Shown here piece after piece: positions 21,653 to 29,404 of a DNA stretch of 64,000 bases (within the stretch, counting starts at the first letter, position 1; every line of letters begins with the position of its first letter). Origin of the DNA: Aristaeella lactis (GTDB lineage: Bacteria > Bacillota > Clostridia > Christensenellales > Aristaeellaceae); contig NZ_CP069421.1 in the NCBI RefSeq assembly GCF_018118585.1, forward strand, positions 1,488,001 to 1,552,000, given 5' to 3'. Made by a program: the position numbers and the translations under genes. The notes under the pieces are model-generated. The model did no database searches and had not been told where the DNA came from. It worked only from the letters and a program-made list of their open reading frames with translations.

Positions 21653-23581
21653 CTAATCCGCCCTGCAGGCGTGCCTCTTTTCCTTCTCTGTGTACATCTT
21701 TTCATCACTCTTCTGGATACATTCCTCGATCGTGGACATTCCGTTCAGGTGGAATACGACAGAGCCACAGCTTGCCTCCACAGTGAACGCCCTGTTTTCC
21801 AGTTCGTTCAGCTTCTTCAGCTCCTTCTGGAAATTCCGTACGAAAAGGTCCGTTGTCAGGCGGTTCCCCCGCGGAAGAACCGCCAGGAACTCATCGCCGC
21901 CCATACGGGCCAGAATGGCCTCTTTCGGAGCAGCCCGGCGAATGGCATTGCCCGTCAGCCGGATCGCAAAGTCTCCTGCCTGATGCCCGTAGGTATCATT
22001 AATCTTCTTCAGCCTGTCCATGTCAAAGCTGATAAACGACGCGCTTTCCTTCTTTGCGCAAAGCCGCTGCCACACGGGGGAAAGCTGTTCCTCCAGTCCC
22101 CGCCGGTTCAGCAGTCTCGTCATAATATCCGTGATACTGCTCAGCCGTCTTTCCTCATACAGCAGCTTCAGCTCGTTCCGCTTGTGCATGTTGCTCAGTG
22201 CGCCGGAAAGGATGACGTTCCAGTGCTGGAAGAATACGGACGGCGTTTCTCCGGGCTGGAAATGGAACATCGCGTATCCGTAGGCGTCTTCCTTCTGGTG
22301 CAGCAGCATCAGGAAGAACACCTGGGCCTCATTCTTTCGTCCGGCGATCTCCGGCAGAAGTTTCCGCCGGTCAAAGGTGATCATCGGCATCCCGTGATCC
22401 TGCCGGTCACGCATGGCATGAACCAGGCATGCCGTATCCGTAACCTCTTCCGCAAAGATCGGGTTGCCTTCCTCGTCCAGGCCTTTTTCAAACAGGCACA
22501 GATAATAATCACGGACCGTCGGAGTGTCTGCCATCTTGCTCACAAGGACACGGTGCAGTTCCTTCAGATCGTCACAGGCGTTCAGTTCGATCGTCAGGTA
22601 GGTCATGCTGACTTCTCTGGATGCCATCCGATCTGTCTCTTCTCCCCGTTCCTTGCAGATCTTGTAATAGAAGTCATCCCCCCTGTATCCGCAGCCGCAG
22701 CTCTCCCCGAGCACCAGTTTTGCGCCGATAGGCATCTGCCGGGGGCCTTCTGCCTCTTCTTTGGCACTTCTGTTCCGGATCTGCCGGTCCACTTCCTCCA
22801 TGGCCATCATGGCCATGCCGGCGAAATCCTGTTCGATCGTGGTAAGGGTCGGCTCTTCCAGGGGAATGGTAGGTACGTTATCATAGCCGGTGACGATCAC
22901 ATCCTCCGGAACCCGGATTCCCTTTTCCCGCAGTGTCCGCATCAGGCCCGATGCCATATAGTCATTGGCGCATACCACCGCCTGGGGCAGGTCATCAGGA
23001 TCGGAGAACAGCTTTTCGTACGCTGCCTCTCCGCAGTTCAGCCACATATTTCCGTGGGCTATATGCTTTTCCTCATCCACTGTGAGACCGTGGGCCTGCA
23101 TTTCCTCCATGTAAACCTTCTGCCGCAGGATACTGTCCGGATGGCCTTCATAACCTGCCAGGAAGCTGATCCGCTTCAGCCCGTGTTTCTCCAGCAGGTG
23201 CTGTAGCAGCGGACGGAAAGCCAGGTTTTCATCTGTATAAACACAATCGTATTGCTGGCTCAGGTGACGGATCAGAACTATGGGGCATTTTGCCCGGGCC
23301 TTCAGTTCTTCCTCCAGCTGTTCCCGGAAGCCCTCCACCTCATACGTATCCGGCGCGACGATGATACCATCCAGCTGCTCGATTGGCGCGAAGGCGAACA
23401 TGCCCCGCTCCTGGCTGTCATACTCGTTCTGGCTCGAAAAGTATCCGACGGTTGTAAAAACAACTACATCATAGTCATACCGTTTCGCCGCTTCTTCCAG
23501 CGCCCGGTAAACAGCATTGTCAAAAAACGAATAAGCCTTGCATATAAAGACTCCGATCGTTTTTCGTTTGCCGAAACACAT
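21653..23581 (-). CDS. LacI-like ligand-binding domain fused to a GGDEF diguanylate cyclase
   Basis: A 642-residue protein from the ATG at 23581 (MCFGKRKTIGVFI), with AAAGGGG about ten bases upstream; a longer frame to 23614 has a poor ribosome site. Residues about 5-290 match a type 1 periplasmic-binding fold as in LacI/GalR repressors (IGVFI, LDGIIVAPDTYE, YTDENLAFRPLLQHLLEKHGLKRISFLAG, QAVVCANDYMASGLMRTLREKGIRVPEDVIVTGYDN), but the helix-turn-helix is absent. A middle region (about 300-470) is followed by a GGDEF domain with an intact active site, RMGGDEF (561-565). No RxxD inhibitory site is at the usual place. With no leader or membrane span, this should be a cytosolic, probably sugar-responsive c-di-GMP synthase. 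Confidence 0.87.
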   Translation of the reverse strand: MCFGKRKTIGVFICKAYSFFDNAVYRALEEAAKRYDYDVVVFTTVGYFSSQNEYDSQERGMFAFAPIEQLDGIIVAPDTYEVEGFREQLEEELKARAKCPIVLIRHLSQQYDCVYTDENLAFRPLLQHLLEKHGLKRISFLAGYEGHPDSILRQKVYMEEMQAHGLTVDEEKHIAHGNMWLNCGEAAYEKLFSDPDDLPQAVVCANDYMASGLMRTLREKGIRVPEDVIVTGYDNVPTIPLEEPTLTTIEQDFAGMAMMAMEEVDRQIRNRSAKEEAEGPRQMPIGAKLVLGESCGCGYRGDDFYYKICKERGEETDRMASREVSMTYLTIELNACDDLKELHRVLVSKMADTPTVRDYYLCLFEKGLDEEGNPIFAEEVTDTACLVHAMRDRQDHGMPMITFDRRKLLPEIAGRKNEAQVFFLMLLHQKEDAYGYAMFHFQPGETPSVFFQHWNVILSGALSNMHKRNELKLLYEERRLSSITDIMTRLLNRRGLEEQLSPVWQRLCAKKESASFISFDMDRLKKINDTYGHQAGDFAIRLTGNAIRRAAPKEAILARMGGDEFLAVLPRGNRLTTDLFVRNFQKELKKLNELENRAFTVEASCGSVVFHLNGMSTIEECIQKSDEKMYTEKEKRHACRAD

Positions 23582-23990
23582 AATCTCACTACCCCTTTGG
23601 ATGGATGGTTCCATCCCTCGCTTTACCGCTTGCCGCGCGGATTGTGGAACTGTTTAATGCTTATTATACGTGATCGTTAATCCTGAGAAACAGAGTATGC
23701 TTTTCGCCGCTCACCGATTCTTTTTCGGCGGCCGTGCCAGTTACTTTGTTTTGCTGTTGTTTATCTAATTTGTGTATCTTATTGACCAGGTTTTCTGATT
23801 ATCAGGTATGGATGTAATGGTTTTTCCTGTGTTTGTATCCTGTATTTCGCCGCGACGTTGTATAATTCCTCTTTTTTATTTAATTATTTACATGAAAAAC
23901 GACCGTTTGTCAAGCTTGTTCGTTTAATTACATGTCATTTTACATCGATTTTTAACATGTATCCGTTTACGGATCGTTTTTTGCAACAGA
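23582..23990. other. A+T-rich intergenic region
   Basis: About 400 bp upstream of the sensor-cyclase gene. A minus-strand TATAAT lies at 23663-23668 and may be its promoter. No gene, riboswitch or repeat was recognised in the remainder. Confidence 0.45.
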
Positions 23991-24016
23991 AAAACACCCT
24001 GCCAAAGCAGGGTGTT
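23991..24016 (-). terminator. Terminator of the pilus operon
   Basis: AACACCCTGC and GCAGGGTGTT around a CAAA loop. On the minus strand it ends in TTTTTC. Confidence 0.9.
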
Positions 24017-24029
24017 ACATCTTTTCTGA

Positions 24030-25100
24030 TCAGCTTTTCATGAATCGTGCCTGGCGTTCCACCGTTTCGGGATGGATCGCGTACAGGAGCGCCTGTTCCC
24101 TGTCGATCTTGTCATCCCGCAGCAATCTGGCCAGTTCCGTGTCCATAGACAGCATATCCGGGCCACCGCCGAAGATCGCGTTATCAATCTGGTGCGTCTT
24201 CCCTTCGCGGATCAGGTTCTGGATGGCAGGATTGACGCACATGACCTCAAATACGGGATAGAGCTTTCCTTCCTTGGTCAGGACCAGGCGCTGTGAAACA
24301 ACCGCTTTCAGCACCATGGAAAGCTGAGCCCGGATCTGGTTCTGCTGGTTGGCCGGGAACGCGTCGATTACACGGTCAATCGTCTTTGCCGCACCAAGTG
24401 TATGCAGAGAGGACAGGAGCAGGTGTCCGGTTTCCGCTGCCGTAATGGCGGTGGATATGGTTTCAATGTCCCGCATCTCACCCAGCATAATAACGTCCGG
24501 TGCCTGGCGCAGGGATGCGCGCAGTGCCCGTGCGAAGCTGGAGGCGTCTCCGGGAACCTCACGCTGGCTTACGATGCACTTCTTATGCGGATGCAGGTAC
24601 TCAATAGGATCTTCAATGGTAATAATGTGGCCGCTCCTGGCGGAGTTGATCTGGTCAACCAGACACGCCAGGGTAGTACTTTTACCGCTGCCGGCCGGGC
24701 CGGTAACCAGGATCATGCCGCTGCGGAATTCCGCAAGGCGCAGGACGATATCCGGAATATTACGCTCCTTCGGATCCGGAATACCAAAGGCTACAACACG
24801 GCATGTCATCGCCAGCGAGCCGCGCTGGCGGTAGGTGTTACAGCGGAACCGGCTCAGGTCACGCACGGCAAAGGAGAAATCATCGTCCCCCACATCCTCC
24901 AGCGTTCCCTCTTCACGGTGTGCCAGTTCGTACGCGCGGTCCACCAGGCCTTTAATGTCATTCGGCAGTGCCCTTTCTTCCGAGATCGGAACCATCTGTC
25001 CGCTGACCTTGGTCATAATCTGGGAACCGGGCACAACAAACACGTCTGACCCGTGTAACTGTATTGCTTTCCTCAGGATATCATCAAGCGTCTCTGTCAT
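24030..25100 (-). CDS. pilT: PilT-type pilus retraction ATPase
   Basis: A 356-residue member of the secretion ATPase superfamily. The start ATG at 25100 overlaps the preceding stop as ATGA; a TTG at 25106 is too close to the GGAGG. Walker A is GPAGSGKST (134-142), the Asp box IEDPIE (162-167), Walker B DVIMLGEMRD (201-210) and the His box HLLLSSLHT (225-233). AIQNLIRE (291-298) matches the AIRNLIRE motif of PilT and separates it from PilB/GspE. PilT hexamers power pilus retraction and twitching. It is the last gene of the operon, and no PilB is present in the window. Confidence 0.93.
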   Translation of the reverse strand: MTETLDDILRKAIQLHGSDVFVVPGSQIMTKVSGQMVPISEERALPNDIKGLVDRAYELAHREEGTLEDVGDDDFSFAVRDLSRFRCNTYRQRGSLAMTCRVVAFGIPDPKERNIPDIVLRLAEFRSGMILVTGPAGSGKSTTLACLVDQINSARSGHIITIEDPIEYLHPHKKCIVSQREVPGDASSFARALRASLRQAPDVIMLGEMRDIETISTAITAAETGHLLLSSLHTLGAAKTIDRVIDAFPANQQNQIRAQLSMVLKAVVSQRLVLTKEGKLYPVFEVMCVNPAIQNLIREGKTHQIDNAIFGGGPDMLSMDTELARLLRDDKIDREQALLYAIHPETVERQARFMKS

Positions 25101-25534
25101 TCCCAATCATCCTCCGGTTCGTCCACCACAAGCTTGTGGGAAATCCATTTTGCCCGTTGCTTTTCCCCGGAAGGAAGCAACTGTACGACACACTCAAGAT
25201 TTCTGTTGTCCAGGGGTTCTGTCCAGGAGATCCGGTCCTCTTCCAGCGTCATTCCTTCCGGAAGAAGCTCTTCCACCCTGGTCAGGTATGCTGTCATATC
25301 CGCCGCGTCTTTCTGCGCGGTAACCAGTAATGTATCCAGTTCGGCGAGTTTTTTCTCGCTCTTCGTATTCAGTTCGTATACCCGCTGTACCATCTCCGCG
25401 CTGCGGGCGCACAGGCTGTAGTCATTCCGGGCGCTGATCTGTGTCAGCATGGCCATCATGCAAAGGGAAAGGACCACAATGATCAGGATCAGGGAGGCGG
25501 CGCCCGGCCCCAGCGCTACTTTACGCTTGTTCAC
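25097..25534 (-). CDS. Pilus-operon membrane-anchored protein
   Basis: A 145-residue protein starting with GTG at 25534, behind GGAGGTGATCCC, and overlapping the previous gene by GTGA. One N-terminal transmembrane helix (about 12-32) is followed by a coiled-coil-like helix (RSAEMVQRVYELNTKSEKKLAELDTLLVTAQKD) and a small C-terminal domain. The layout (short basic N-terminus, single helix, long amphipathic helix) is that of a pilin or of PilN/PilO-like proteins, but no prepilin cleavage motif is visible. The role in pilus assembly is inferred from position. Confidence 0.75.
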   Translation of the reverse strand: MNKRKVALGPGAASLILIIVVLSLCMMAMLTQISARNDYSLCARSAEMVQRVYELNTKSEKKLAELDTLLVTAQKDAADMTAYLTRVEELLPEGMTLEEDRISWTEPLDNRNLECVVQLLPSGEKQRAKWISHKLVVDEPEDDWE

Positions 25535-25932
25535 GGGATCACCTCCTTCGGAATAAATCTCGTGGAGGGCAGTGTCAGGAGCGTGTTCCCTTTCCGGACA
25601 CCGGAAATCTCATAGGTTCTGAGCTCACCGGTTTCCGTTGTTTCCGCCTGCAGGGTAACCTTCAGCAGGTATCCGTCCTTTTCCAGCACCCAGCTGCCGT
25701 CTTCAGCTGTAAATCCGTAGGATGCCAGCACGGCGTCAGGATCTTCTGAAGCGTACAGGTCTTCAGCGATATTCTGCGCGTCCAGCATGGAGGCGTTCGT
25801 TGCTTTGGCAACCGCGCTCTTCTGCTTGGCATCCGCGAATACCTGAACCAGAATAGCGGCGGAGATCATGAAGAAAAAGATCACCAGCAGGAGTTCCACC
25901 AGGAGGGCGTTCGAGCGGCTTCCGTTTTTCAT
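25531..25932 (-). CDS. Pseudopilin-like protein
   Basis: A 133-residue protein overlapping both neighbours by 4 nt. The N-terminal helix (NALLVELLLVIFFFMISAAILVQVFADA) has pilin-like length and a glutamate (in VELLLV) near its start, reminiscent of the Glu5 position, but lacks the Gly-Phe prepilin peptidase site. The rest is a small alpha/beta domain (NIAEDLYASEDPDAVLASYGF, WVLEKDGYLLKVTLQAE), as in minor pseudopilins. It is probably a minor component of the pilus-like structure. Confidence 0.75.
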   Translation of the reverse strand: MKNGSRSNALLVELLLVIFFFMISAAILVQVFADAKQKSAVAKATNASMLDAQNIAEDLYASEDPDAVLASYGFTAEDGSWVLEKDGYLLKVTLQAETTETGELRTYEISGVRKGNTLLTLPSTRFIPKEVIP

Positions 25933-26459
25933 TTGCCAGCACCTCCCGTCCTCAGGGCTATCCGGATGGTGCTCTTCGTCCCGTTGGGGGACTCCAGGTC
26001 CACCTTCAGCATGCCATCCTCAATCGTGGGCTCAAAGGCGTTCAGCTCGCAGATGGTTTCGCCGCTGTCAATTCTGAACTCCGTTTCTTCGCTGTTGAAG
26101 CTTTCCCACAGGCAGGAACGGGGGGCCCCGTCCAGCGGATCGGGATCCACGGCGCAGTAAAGCCTTTTATAGTACTTTTCACCGTCGTATTCGTTAACGA
26201 TGGTCAGCGTGGTGATTCCCAGCTCATCAAAGTGTTCAATCTCCACGTCGCCGCCGTCCTCAGCCCATACGGCGCTGCGTACCACCGCGGTCATGATCCG
26301 GGAGTTGTTGTTCGTGTCCGCGCTGTCCACCGTATTCCGGTAAATCTGGGCACCCATAGTCACCAGGAAAGTGCTCAGACAGGCAAACAGTGCCAGCAGG
26401 AGGAGTACGAATACACTCTGTATAATGCGCGGGGAACGGGATAAAACAGGCTTACTCAC
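25929..26459 (-). CDS. DUF4860-like pilus-operon protein
   Basis: A 176-residue protein with a GTG start at 26459, in GTGA overlap with the preceding gene. One N-terminal transmembrane helix (about 13-33, VFVLLLLALFACLSTFLVTMGAQIYR) is followed by a beta-rich domain with NNNSRIMTAVVRSAVW, LTIVNEYDGEKYYKRLYC and ETICELNAFEPTIEDGMLKVDLES. The pattern agrees with DUF4860 proteins found in clostridial type IV pilus-like operons. The exact role is unknown; a minor pilin-like subunit is likely. Confidence 0.75.
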   Translation of the reverse strand: MSKPVLSRSPRIIQSVFVLLLLALFACLSTFLVTMGAQIYRNTVDSADTNNNSRIMTAVVRSAVWAEDGGDVEIEHFDELGITTLTIVNEYDGEKYYKRLYCAVDPDPLDGAPRSCLWESFNSEETEFRIDSGETICELNAFEPTIEDGMLKVDLESPNGTKSTIRIALRTGGAGK

Positions 26460-26770
26460 TGGTCTGCTTTCCCTCCCCTCTCAGCAACTTTTATGTAGGG
26501 CATCAGGTTTGATGCCAGGGGCTCATAAAAGACTTCGTACCGTTCTTCGTTGTAGGACAGGTGATAATGCTCACGCAGGTATTTCAGGTCATCCGGATAT
26601 GTACCTTCCACCGCATAGCAGCTCAGCGCCGCGTTTTTCACAGCGTCCCGTACAATCTGCAGTTCCCGGTTGGTGTTCTTACTGGTAATGCCGTTGATCA
26701 GCAGAACAAACGCGATAATCAGAGCGACGAAAATGAGGATCGACGCGACGTCTTTTTTATTGACTCTCAT
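26456..26770 (-). CDS. Pseudopilin-like protein with short C-terminal domain
   Basis: A 104-residue protein behind AAAGGAGCGGGAAAT-ATG. The transmembrane helix covers residues about 9-28. The second half (IVRDAVKNAALSCYAVEGTYPDDLKYLREHYHL) matches the CYAxEGxYPxxLxYLxxxY signature of clostridial major-type pseudopilins. No prepilin peptidase site (GF|xxxE) precedes the helix, so it may insert as an ordinary membrane protein. It lies first among the four small pilus genes. Confidence 0.78.
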   Translation of the reverse strand: MRVNKKDVASILIFVALIIAFVLLINGITSKNTNRELQIVRDAVKNAALSCYAVEGTYPDDLKYLREHYHLSYNEERYEVFYEPLASNLMPYIKVAERGGKADQ

Positions 26771-26824
26771 ATTTCCCGCTCCTTTCTGTACGATTCATGG
26801 TTTACTCTTGACGATTTCCATGGA

Positions 26825-27889
26825 TTACATGGAACCAAGCACGCCTGCCATCGGCAGCATCACGCTCAGCAGAATCGCGCCGATTACGATGGACAGCAGG
26901 GCAACCAGCGTCGGTTCAACGATGGAGATCAGGTGATCCAGTCCGTCTTCCACCTGTTCCTCATAGATCTCCGCGATCTTTTCCATGACCTGCGGCTCAT
27001 GACCGGAAGCAGCGCCGACCTTCAGCATACGGTTATGGAAGTCCGCAAACAGTTCACTCTTGGAAAGGGCCTCCTGGAAGCTCTGGTCCTTCTTCATTTC
27101 CTCACGGATGAAATTCACCTTGTCGATGGATTCCTGGTCCGCCAGTGCGGCAGGGGCCATTTCCAGCGCGTTTTCCATCGGGAAACCGCTGTGGAGCATC
27201 AGGCCCAGGATACCGGCAACGCGGGAAGCGGAGAGCTTTTCAGACAGGCGGCGTACCGGCGGGAAGAGGTTCTTCAGGAAGCTCATCGTCTTGTTTTTAT
27301 GCTTTGTTTTCATCAGGATGATGATCACGATGGCGCAGATCACCACCAGGGCAATCAGTCCCAGCACAATCCAGCCGGCCCAGGAACCGATCTTCATCAG
27401 CACGGAGCCGCTGCCGGAGGAATCAACGCCCAGGGAATCCAGAACCCTGCGGAAGATCGGCAGGACGCGCCACAGCAGGATACCGATGATAACCACCAGC
27501 ATCACGCCCAGCACCAGCGGATAAGTGATCGCGCTGACCGCGGCGGAACGGATCCGGCCTTCCCGCTGATAATAGGTGGAAAGGCTCACCATGATGTCTT
27601 CCAGGCGACCGGTCTTCTCACCGATATCGACCATTTCGATCATGTAGGAAGGCCAGTCTTCCTCATTCTCTTTCATGGCAATGTAAAGGGAGCCGGTTTC
27701 ATCCACAACCTTGTACAGGTTGGTATAGGGATGAACCTTGTCGTTCCCCTTCATTTCATCTTCAGCCAGCATCTCGATGCCGTCCCGGAGCGTCATGCCG
27801 GAGCTGAGCATCAGCGCTATCTGATCACAGAAGCTGCTCAGTTCTTCCGAGGACATGATCCTTTTTTTCTTCGTCGCCCCGTTTGCCAT
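26825..27889 (-). CDS. pilC: PilC/GspF-family pilus platform membrane protein
   Basis: A 354-residue protein with the duplicated T2SS F domain. The first is ELSSFCDQIALMLSSGMTLRDGIEMLAED (about 16-44) and the second LSASRVAGILGLMLHSGFPMENALEMA. Three transmembrane helices lie near 130-150, 170-200 and 330-350. The family forms the inner-membrane platform that couples the ATPase to pilin movement. CTGGAGGGGTCAAA-ATG supports the start. It follows the transglutaminase gene by 35 bp and precedes the pseudopilin genes by 54 bp. Confidence 0.92.
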   Translation of the reverse strand: MANGATKKKRIMSSEELSSFCDQIALMLSSGMTLRDGIEMLAEDEMKGNDKVHPYTNLYKVVDETGSLYIAMKENEEDWPSYMIEMVDIGEKTGRLEDIMVSLSTYYQREGRIRSAAVSAITYPLVLGVMLVVIIGILLWRVLPIFRRVLDSLGVDSSGSGSVLMKIGSWAGWIVLGLIALVVICAIVIIILMKTKHKNKTMSFLKNLFPPVRRLSEKLSASRVAGILGLMLHSGFPMENALEMAPAALADQESIDKVNFIREEMKKDQSFQEALSKSELFADFHNRMLKVGAASGHEPQVMEKIAEIYEEQVEDGLDHLISIVEPTLVALLSIVIGAILLSVMLPMAGVLGSM

Positions 27890-27924
27890 TTTGACCCCTC
27901 CAGTTCTGCCTTTTCCCGGCAGGA

Positions 27925-28767
27925 TTAATAGTATCTCTCTGGTGTATATGTTGCTGTCTTGGAACTGCCGCCAAGCTCCGCCGTAGGATCAAAGAACTCG
28001 TCTTTTCCGTTGACTACAGCCATGACCCAGGCATGGTAAATCGTTTTTTTCGGATCAGTTCCCACAGTACCGATCATCAGGCGCGCCGGAATCCCCTGGG
28101 ACCGCAGCATCGCACAAGTCATTGCGGAAAGGTCCTGGCATATGCCCATACGGTTGTTCCAGCATTCGTCAATCTGCGGCAGCTGGCCGGGTTTGATCGT
28201 CACACTCTTGATATAGTCATAAACGAAAGTGCCGCCGACCACATACTTGCAGATCGCGTCATATATCTCTTTCTGGTCTGTCATGCCCTTGCACAGTTCT
28301 TCCTCAGCAAACTTAACACAGGGCGTATTCTCGTCATAGGAAACGTACTGGTTCGGATAGAGGAAGCAGCTGAGCTTGTCCGGTATATTGACGTTCAGCT
28401 TAACACTGCCTTCCTTGGAGTACTTTTTCCCGCCGGCGTTTTCATAAAGGGAAACCTGGTACTTGCCGCTTCCGAACTGAAGCGGGAACACCTCGAATTC
28501 CCCGTCACTGTTCAGATCATAGTTCAGCTTGGCTCCTTCAGTAGCTATCTGGAGCTTCAGCCGCTTGTTTGTTTTCTTGGCCTTGACCATGATGTAGCCT
28601 TCAGACATGTTGCTGCAGTCAATGGTCATTTTCCCGTCTTTCTTTACCGTCTTACCGGATGCCTCCGGGAGTTTAATGCCAAAAGCCGCGAAAATCACCG
28701 CAGCACAAAGCACAAGAATAAGCAATGCGCACATAATAAAGCGCGTCCTGCCCATTCTCGCGATCAT
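27925..28767 (-). CDS. Membrane-anchored transglutaminase-like protein
   Basis: A 280-residue protein from the ATG at 28767 (MIARMGRTRF), behind GGGGGGA; the longer frame begins at GTG. One N-terminal transmembrane segment (about 10-30) anchors an extracytoplasmic part: a beta domain (about 35-130) and a transglutaminase-like core with the Cys-His-Asp triad C210 (MGICQDLSA), H245 (IYHAWV) and D260 (FFDPTAE). Such proteins can be proteases, cross-linkers or inactive scaffolds. It is the first gene after the promoter and probably leads the pilus operon, which hints at pilin or surface-protein processing. Confidence 0.87.
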   Translation of the reverse strand: MIARMGRTRFIMCALLILVLCAAVIFAAFGIKLPEASGKTVKKDGKMTIDCSNMSEGYIMVKAKKTNKRLKLQIATEGAKLNYDLNSDGEFEVFPLQFGSGKYQVSLYENAGGKKYSKEGSVKLNVNIPDKLSCFLYPNQYVSYDENTPCVKFAEEELCKGMTDQKEIYDAICKYVVGGTFVYDYIKSVTIKPGQLPQIDECWNNRMGICQDLSAMTCAMLRSQGIPARLMIGTVGTDPKKTIYHAWVMAVVNGKDEFFDPTAELGGSSKTATYTPERYY

Positions 28768-28809
28768 AGTTATTCCCCCCACTAGAGCCTTGTGAAAACC
28801 AATGCAATA

Positions 28810-28838
28810 AGTTTATCACATGGATTTTACTTTTGCAA
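28810..28838 (-). promoter_or_regulatory. Promoter of the transglutaminase-pilus operon
   Basis: On the minus strand TTGCAA (28833-28838), a 17-bp spacer and TAAACT (28810-28815), about 40 nt before the start at 28767. Confidence 0.6.
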
Positions 28839-28856
28839 TCATTTACACCCGATGAC

Positions 28857-28890
28857 AAAAAAAAGCCCCGCAGTCTTTCGACTGCGGGAC
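28857..28890 (-). terminator. Terminator of the HU gene
   Basis: CCCGCAGTC and GACTGCGGG around a GAAA tetraloop on the minus strand, then GCTTTTTTTT. Confidence 0.95.
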
Positions 28891-28902
28891 AAGATGCCGG
28901 AA

Positions 28903-29178
28903 TTACTTGTTCACAGCGTCCTTCAGAGCCTTACCGGCCTTGAAAGCGGGAGCCTTGCAGGCGGCGATCTTCACAGAAGCGCCGGTGCGGGGGTTACGGG
29001 CAACGCGGGCAGGACGATTCTTGGCTTCGAAGGTACCAAAGCCGATCAGCTGCACTTTTTCACCCTTGGCCATGCTCTCAGCGATCACGTCCAGAACGGC
29101 GTTCAGAGCGGCTTCAGAATCTTTCTTGGTCATTTCGGTCTTGGCTGCCAGAGCAGCAATCAGTTCACCCTTATTCAT
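28903..29178 (-). CDS. hup: HU-family DNA-binding protein
   Basis: A 91-residue protein of typical HU length. [32 protein letters not shown] is the dimerisation helix pair, and [30 protein letters not shown] is the family signature, with the DNA-intercalating arm (RNPRTG). HU bends DNA and organises the nucleoid. AAGGAGGTCCCCATA-ATG and a strong promoter and terminator suit a highly expressed single-gene transcript. Confidence 0.97.
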   Translation of the reverse strand: MNKGELIAALAAKTEMTKKDSEAALNAVLDVIAESMAKGEKVQLIGFGTFEAKNRPARVARNPRTGASVKIAACKAPAFKAGKALKDAVNK

Positions 29179-29211
29179 TATGGGGACCTCCTTGAAAGAA
29201 TTTTCGTTTTC

Positions 29212-29239
29212 AGTATAACCAATCCGTGCTTTATGTCAA
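29212..29239 (-). promoter_or_regulatory. Strong sigma-A-type promoter of the HU gene
   Basis: On the minus strand TTGACA (29234-29239), a 16-bp spacer and TATACT (29212-29217), 34 nt before the start codon. Confidence 0.82.
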
Positions 29240-29404
29240 GTCTTTTTTTGCCGGGATGCCTTTATTTTGTGCCGTTTGGGGCGTTTTAAGCACAAAATGT
29301 GCCAGTTTTTTGTGACATAGTCTCATTTTGATGCCCTTGCGCGGCTGAAACCCCTGTGATATCATCTTTTCGGGCCTTCCTGAAGGCCGGAAGGAGTGGG
29401 AAAA

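Noticed and set aside
25101-25106. TTG start for pilT
   Set aside because: Spacing to GGAGG would be four bases, whereas the ATG at 25100 gives ten and an ATGA overlap with the preceding gene.
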